This document shows positions 13,058-15,770 of a stretch of 15,770 bases of DNA, one piece after another (the stretch's first letter is position 1; each line of letters begins with the position of its first letter). Where the stretch lies: the NCBI GenBank assembly GCA_016702335.1, contig JADJEF010000011.1, forward strand, positions 1 to 15,770, read 5' to 3'. This stretch comes from Rhodocyclaceae bacterium (GTDB lineage: Bacteria; Pseudomonadota; Gammaproteobacteria; Burkholderiales; Rhodocyclaceae). Position numbers and translations under genes: made by a program. The notes beneath the pieces are model-generated. The model saw only the letters and a list, made by a program, of their open reading frames with translations, had not been told where the DNA came from and did not search any database.

Positions 13058-13074
13058 AATCACAGGAGAAAGCT

Positions 13075-13248
13075 ATGGATTACGCTGTTTGCTACATCGT
13101 TTGGCCTGACGGTACATACGTCGCTAAAGACGACTACGTGGAGTCCGACTGGACGCACAAGTCCGACGACTATCTGGCTGTATGGGTTGACAGCAACCTC
13201 TCAGACGATGAAGTTGCATCTCTCTTAAGGAGGGTCGTAAATGCTTGA
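13075..13248 (+). CDS. Small acidic hypothetical protein
   Basis: 57 residues. The ATG has AGGAG with six bases of spacing. The sequence is aromatic and acidic (MDYAVCYIVWPDGTYVAKDD, then DYLAVWVDSNLSDDEVASLL), suggesting a small alpha/beta fold with a C-terminal helix. The stop overlaps the start of the next gene by eight bases, so the pair is probably coupled. No family is recognised. It is the first gene after the long non-coding region. Confidence 0.72.
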   Translation: MDYAVCYIVWPDGTYVAKDDYVESDWTHKSDDYLAVWVDSNLSDDEVASLLRRVVNA

Positions 13249-13435
13249 CTTCGATATCCCCGACTACGAAGGCGACCCCCTCGTGCAACTGCTCCAACGC
13301 GAAAGTGCTGACGACGAAGCTGATATCCTCATCAGCCAATACCGTAGCGCGCTGCATCGGAAGGCTACTGAGGAAGTGGAGCGCCTCAGCCCGCACGACC
13401 ACGTGCAGATCCACATCGCTTTCCCGTACCACTAA
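13241..13435 (+). CDS. Small acidic hypothetical protein
   Basis: 64 residues. The ATG is preceded by AAGGAGG with about seven bases of spacing, located inside the end of the upstream gene. The N-terminus is very acidic (MLDFDIPDYEGD) and is followed by a helical middle (SADDEADILISQYRSALHRK) and a His-containing end (HVQIHIAFPYH). An acidic small protein could mimic DNA or bind a host enzyme, but nothing specific is visible. No family is recognised. Confidence 0.72.
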   Translation: MLDFDIPDYEGDPLVQLLQRESADDEADILISQYRSALHRKATEEVERLSPHDHVQIHIAFPYH

Positions 13436-13466
13436 CCATCACTACCACACTACGAAAGGTCTCACC

Positions 13467-14384
13467 ATGAACAAGCTCGTCTCCAACATCCCTCTGTTCT
13501 CAACCGCTCTCGAGTACTTCGACCGTCAGACCGGAGGTGCATGGCGGCTCCGCTCCTGCCTCACCGGCATGAGTGTCTGGTCCTCCAACTCCCACCTCTG
13601 GGCACTGCAGTCCGGTGACCCCGACACCATCTCCAAGTCGATGATCGTCCTGGCCACCATCCGCACGTGGCTGCACGAGGTCGCCAAAGACGGTTTCGCG
13701 CTGGACCTCACTACGTCCAACATCCGTAAAACGCTCGGCCTCGAAAAGGTCATTGATACGCACGAGGAGGCAAAGCGCCTTGCACGGATCAAGTGCATCA
13801 AGGCCCGGTCCTCGACCAACTTCGTCAAGTGGTACAAAGATGGCTTCGAGCAACTCGACGAACAGCGCAAGCGTCGCGAACAGAGCGTCGAACAGATCGC
13901 TGAACTGCTCGCCGGCACCGGGTTCGAGACTACCGAGGACGTCGCAGACCACCTGCAGACGTTCTACGCAGCTCCTCATAACACCCACGGCTACTTTACC
14001 GACACAGATCTCTACGACGAAACTGCTACCGAGCGCCAGCTCGACAGCCTCTCAGAGTGCTTGGCCAACGTCCTGGTCACCGCCAAGGAGTACTGTGAAG
14101 GCATGTATGCAAGAAGCCATCACCGAAGCGAAGGTCGCCAAGCTCGGCGGCTTCCTCAAGGCCCTCGACATGGGTCTCGAGATCGTCGGTGTCGACACCA
14201 AGAAGCTCGCCACCCGGCGTGCCAAGCTCGACGAACTCATCGAAACCGAAGCCAGCAAGGTCGACGGCGAGGTGAAGAGCCTCGACGATCAGATCGCCGA
14301 GCAGATGTCGCTCCTCTCACAGCCTGTGCAAGGCAACCCGCACGTCACCACGGTCATCAAGAGCGACGCCCGGCTCGCTCGTGA
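13467..14384 (+). pseudogene. Unknown phage protein, N-terminal part, frame-broken
   Basis: The ATG at 13467 is preceded by GAAAGG with about seven bases of spacing. The first 215 codons look like real protein: MNKLVSNIPLFSTALEYFDR, a TWLHEVAKDGFALDLTTSNI segment, a charged helix DEQRKRREQSVEQIAELLAG, and a possible helix ending LSECLANVLVTAKEYCEGMY. After about position 14111 the frame reads Arg/His/Gln-rich sequence typical of an out-of-frame read, up to a stop at 14384. Skipping one A (14111-14112) joins it to the frame ending at 14598, giving a protein of about 376 residues. No function is recognised. Confidence 0.65.
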
Positions 14385-14598
14385 GGCTGCAGAGATCGCC
14401 GCAGCTACCGAGCGCGAAGCTGCCGAGCGCAAGGCCAAAGCCGAGGCCCTGGCTGAAGACCAGAAAGCTGAAGCCGCTGCAGCGAAGGCACGCAAGGCAG
14501 CCCTGGCCAAGGCAAACCGTGAAGCGAAGCGCACCACCGCCAGCACCACAAACACCGTCAAGGATCTTTCCGAAATCGGTAGTCTGATGGTATCGTAA
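14107..14598 (+). CDS. Ala/Lys/Glu-rich protein or C-terminal part of preceding gene
   Basis: 163 residues if started at the ATG at 14107, which has GAAGG five bases upstream. It begins MQEAITEAKVAKLGGFLKAL and has DTKKLATRRAKLDELIETEA. A long Ala/Lys/Glu-rich helix follows (AAATEREAAERKAKAEALAE and onward), then a Thr/Ser-rich end. It may be a separate gene, or the C-terminal half of the gene starting at 13467 after a one-base frame break. The out-of-frame tail of the upstream frame favours the second view. The coiled-coil region suggests oligomerisation or nucleic-acid-associated scaffolding, but no function can be assigned. Confidence 0.7.
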   Translation: MQEAITEAKVAKLGGFLKALDMGLEIVGVDTKKLATRRAKLDELIETEASKVDGEVKSLDDQIAEQMSLLSQPVQGNPHVTTVIKSDARLAREAAEIAAATEREAAERKAKAEALAEDQKAEAAAAKARKAALAKANREAKRTTASTTNTVKDLSEIGSLMVS

Positions 14599-14620
14599 CC
14601 GGTACCTCTTTCGCACCACC

Positions 14621-14686
14621 ACCGAGCCGTGCGTACGCTCACTCAGGTACATGGCGCAGCGGGAAAACTACGTCAAACGGCTCGGT
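14621..14686 (+). promoter_or_regulatory. 9-bp inverted repeat in intergenic leader
   Basis: ACCGAGCCG (14621-14629) and CGGCTCGGT (14678-14686) are perfect complements 48 bases apart, followed by GTTTCTC. It could be a terminator for the gene ending at 14598 or a leader structure for the gene at 14731. The enclosed sequence does not fold as a tRNA by eye. Confidence 0.45.
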
Positions 14687-14730
14687 GTTTCTCACGTAAC
14701 ACACCTAACCTCACCCTCTAGGAGACTCAC

Positions 14731-14889
14731 ATGTCCATCGGAATCCGCACCATCTTCAAGAACTCCGTCAAACCCATCTCCACCGGCGCGCTCATCGTCC
14801 GCCGACTGCAGAACAAGGTCAAAGGCTTGGGCTACTGGGCCGCCCACGACTTCGCCAGGAAGAACATACAAAGCGAACCGCCCCGGTAG
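14731..14889 (+). CDS. Small basic hypothetical protein
   Basis: 52 residues. The ATG has AGGAG with six bases of spacing; GGAGACTCACATG is identical to the site at 11632-11644. The sequence starts MSIGIRTIFKNSVKPISTGA, continues IVRRLQNKVKGLGYWAAHDF and ends IQSEPPR. It is basic, with a possible amphipathic helix. A longer overlapping frame from 14651 to 14902 lacks a good ribosome binding site and has a low-complexity Ser/Pro/Arg composition, so this shorter gene is preferred. No family is recognised. Confidence 0.65.
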   Translation: MSIGIRTIFKNSVKPISTGALIVRRLQNKVKGLGYWAAHDFARKNIQSEPPR

Positions 14890-14896
14890 GAACCGC

Positions 14897-14936
14897 GCAT
14901 AACCTGTCGCAGCAGGCTATGCAGGCACTCTTGCCT
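14897..14936 (+). promoter_or_regulatory. Two adjacent small hairpins before membrane gene
   Basis: GCATA-A-CCTG / CAGG-C-TATGC (14897-14922) is followed by AGGCA-CTCT-TGCCT (about 14923-14936). They lie between the 52-residue gene and the membrane-protein gene, again giving a two-hairpin intergenic layout. No T-run follows. Confidence 0.45.
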
Positions 14937-14953
14937 AACACTGGGGACGCATC

Positions 14954-15199
14954 ATGAATATCTCACTCCTGCATAGCTCAATGGAGCCTCTGCTCTATGG
15001 CGTCATCATCTTCCTCGGCATCGCCAGCATGTGGTACAAAATCACCACCCGCCGCTGGCTCGCCGCTACCATCGAGATCACAGTCTTTGTCCTGGTCTTC
15101 AAGCTTCACGGTGGGACCATGAACGGCGGTTTCGCTGCCACCGTCGCAGCACTCCTGGCAGGGCTCATCCTGCCACTATTCGTCAGAAGGGGAACGTAA
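14954..15199 (+). CDS. Small membrane protein, possibly holin-like
   Basis: 81 residues. The ATG at 14954 has GGGGA about six to eight bases upstream. Three hydrophobic segments are visible: roughly residues 11-28 (EPLLYGVIIFLGIASMWY), 36-50 (LAATIEITVFVLVF) and 58-77 (GGFAATVAALLAGLILPLFV), with a short basic C-terminus (RRGT). The size and number of segments would fit a holin or small inner-membrane phage protein. There is no adjacent endolysin in the window, so holin is only one possibility. The stop is directly followed by the ATG of the next gene, so the two are coupled. Confidence 0.72.
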   Translation: MNISLLHSSMEPLLYGVIIFLGIASMWYKITTRRWLAATIEITVFVLVFKLHGGTMNGGFAATVAALLAGLILPLFVRRGT

Positions 15200-15412
15200 A
15201 TGTCAAGCAAGGAAGTATGCCCAGCATGTGCCCACTACTGTGGGTACTGTGGTGGGTCAGGGCATCCGTCGTGCGGGTGCTTCGTGCGTGGGAGGGCTTG
15301 TAGCGCCCACCAGGAGGACGTCTACCATGCCACGTATAAGGCGGAGATTGGTCGCGGTGCTTCCGAGCAGGTCGCCGAAGAGGCGGCCTATCAAGCTGCC
15401 AAGACAGCATGA
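15200..15412 (+). CDS. Small Cys-rich, possibly zinc-binding protein
   Basis: 70 residues. The ATG immediately follows the preceding stop (TAAATG), with AAGGGGA upstream. Seven cysteines lie within the first 34 residues (VCPACAHYCGYCGGSGHPSC, then CFVRGRAC), including CPAC, CGYC and nearby His residues. The pattern suggests a small zinc-ribbon-like or knuckle domain. The second half is an Ala/Glu-rich helix (EIGRGASEQVAEEAAYQAAK). Zinc binding is inferred from spacing only, and no named family is recognised. The stop overlaps the next start (ATGA). Confidence 0.72.
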   Translation: MSSKEVCPACAHYCGYCGGSGHPSCGCFVRGRACSAHQEDVYHATYKAEIGRGASEQVAEEAAYQAAKTA

Positions 15413-15615
15413 CCCCAATACAGAGGGCCATCCGAGGGGCAATCGGATGGAAAGAAGAATGGCATTGGGCATCAACGTGGGCTAACGCCACAAACGAGAA
15501 GCACGACATGCTCCACGCGCACCTCTCGCTTGACAGGTACCTAGCGTGCCTGAAAGCGATAGAGGAAGAGGGCTACCCTGAGACAGCCAATTTTTTACGA
15601 AACTGGAGATATTGA
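15409..15615 (+). CDS. Small hypothetical protein
   Basis: 68 residues with an ATGA overlap to the preceding gene, so translation is probably coupled. It is Trp- and His-rich and mostly helical: IGWKEEWHWASTWANATNEK, then HAHLSLDRYLACLKAIEEEG, ending ANFLRNWRY. No family is recognised. The Trp-rich, helical content suggests a small protein-binding factor, but this is not established. Confidence 0.7.
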   Translation: MTPIQRAIRGAIGWKEEWHWASTWANATNEKHDMLHAHLSLDRYLACLKAIEEEGYPETANFLRNWRY

Positions 15616-15616
15616 A

Positions 15617-15770
15617 ATGTGTGTCATAAATCTCACGCAGCACAAAGCCACAGCCGAGCAGGTCGCAGCCGGCGTCGTCGACCTGGACGGTGAAATGCGT
15701 GAGGAACTCGTAACATGCCTCACCTTTAACGAAATGCCGAACGAATGGGACATACGGTCCCGTGTCACGG
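15617..15770 (+). CDS. Partial small phage protein, runs off right edge
   Basis: 51 codons are visible from the ATG at 15617, which has GGAG eight bases upstream. The N-terminus MCVINLTQHKATAEQVAAGV, followed by VDLDGEMREELVTCLTFNEM, resembles a recurring family of short phage proteins that begin with LTQHxATxEQVAAGV and have LLTF further on. Their function is unknown to me. The gene is cut by the end of the window. Confidence 0.72.
   Translation, partial: MCVINLTQHKATAEQVAAGVVDLDGEMREELVTCLTFNEMPNEWDIRSRVT

Larger units (their letters stand above)
12315..13074. other. Non-coding, AT-rich, repeat-containing region
   Basis: About 760 bases with no gene supported by a ribosome binding site. 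Base composition is clearly more AT-rich than the flanks between about 12340 and 12930. It holds dispersed and tandem GTTGCGA repeats, a 20-bp direct repeat, a 24-bp inverted repeat, GTTTTGG-GT-CCAAAAC (12769-12784), GAAAAC-CC-GTTTTC near 12540-12560, phased decamers, a palindrome and leader copy C. The set resembles a replication origin or large operator region. Confidence 0.6.

Noticed and set aside
14621..14690. tRNA gene
   Set aside because: The long inverted repeat looks like an acceptor stem at first, but no T-arm or anticodon arm fits.
14651..14902. 83-codon plus-strand frame
   Set aside because: No good ribosome site and Ser/Pro/Arg low-complexity sequence; the 52-codon gene from 14731 in a different frame has AGGAG and better protein character.

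Overview
This window looks like part of the genome of a tailed, probably podovirus-type double-stranded DNA phage or prophage of a proteobacterial host. The evidence is a complete head-and-packaging module: terminase small and large subunits, a P22-type portal, an N4 gp56/Sf6 gp66-family protein, a scaffold, an N4-gp56-type major capsid protein and a head-tail adaptor. There are also many small tightly packed genes with good Shine-Dalgarno sites and a sigma70-type promoter. The host cannot be identified from the sequence alone.

Layout. Positions 1-10795 are transcribed leftward (minus strand). In transcription order the genes are terS, terL (interrupted by an intein and then by a frame break), a small unknown gene, portal, the gp49/gp66-family gene, scaffold (with a frame break), a 63-codon gene, a structured intergenic region with a mini-ORF, major capsid, a possible decoration protein, an intrinsic terminator, an unknown structural protein, the adaptor, and a partial gene at the left edge. 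Many junctions are ATGA or GTGA overlaps, which implies translational coupling. A good promoter (TTGCAT-17 bp-TATACT) sits just ahead of terS.

Positions 10796-11277 form a divergent control region with phased A/T tracts, a 42-bp tandem repeat and stable stem-loops. From 11278 to the right end the genes are transcribed rightward. These are short and mostly unrecognised: two Ala-rich proteins, several acidic small proteins, a long Ala/Lys/Glu-rich protein with a frame break, a small membrane protein, a Cys-rich protein and a partial gene at the right edge. They look like the accessory or early half of the phage. Several have a repeated leader design: a GTCGC...GCGAC hairpin, a short conserved linker, a second hairpin, then the ribosome binding site. 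About 760 bases (12315-13074) hold no gene but carry repeats, inverted repeats and phased decamers that could be an origin or operator array.

The most notable items are (1) an intein with all the marks of a class 3 intein (no N-terminal nucleophile, W/C/T residues present) plus a LAGLIDADG endonuclease, inserted inside the Walker A motif of TerL; (2) a +1 frame break at a CCC-C site only eight codons after the intein; (3) two further single-base frame breaks, in the scaffold and in the large rightward gene, which make sequencing or assembly error a serious alternative for all three; and (4) the repeated hairpin leaders and the repeat-rich non-coding region on the right.
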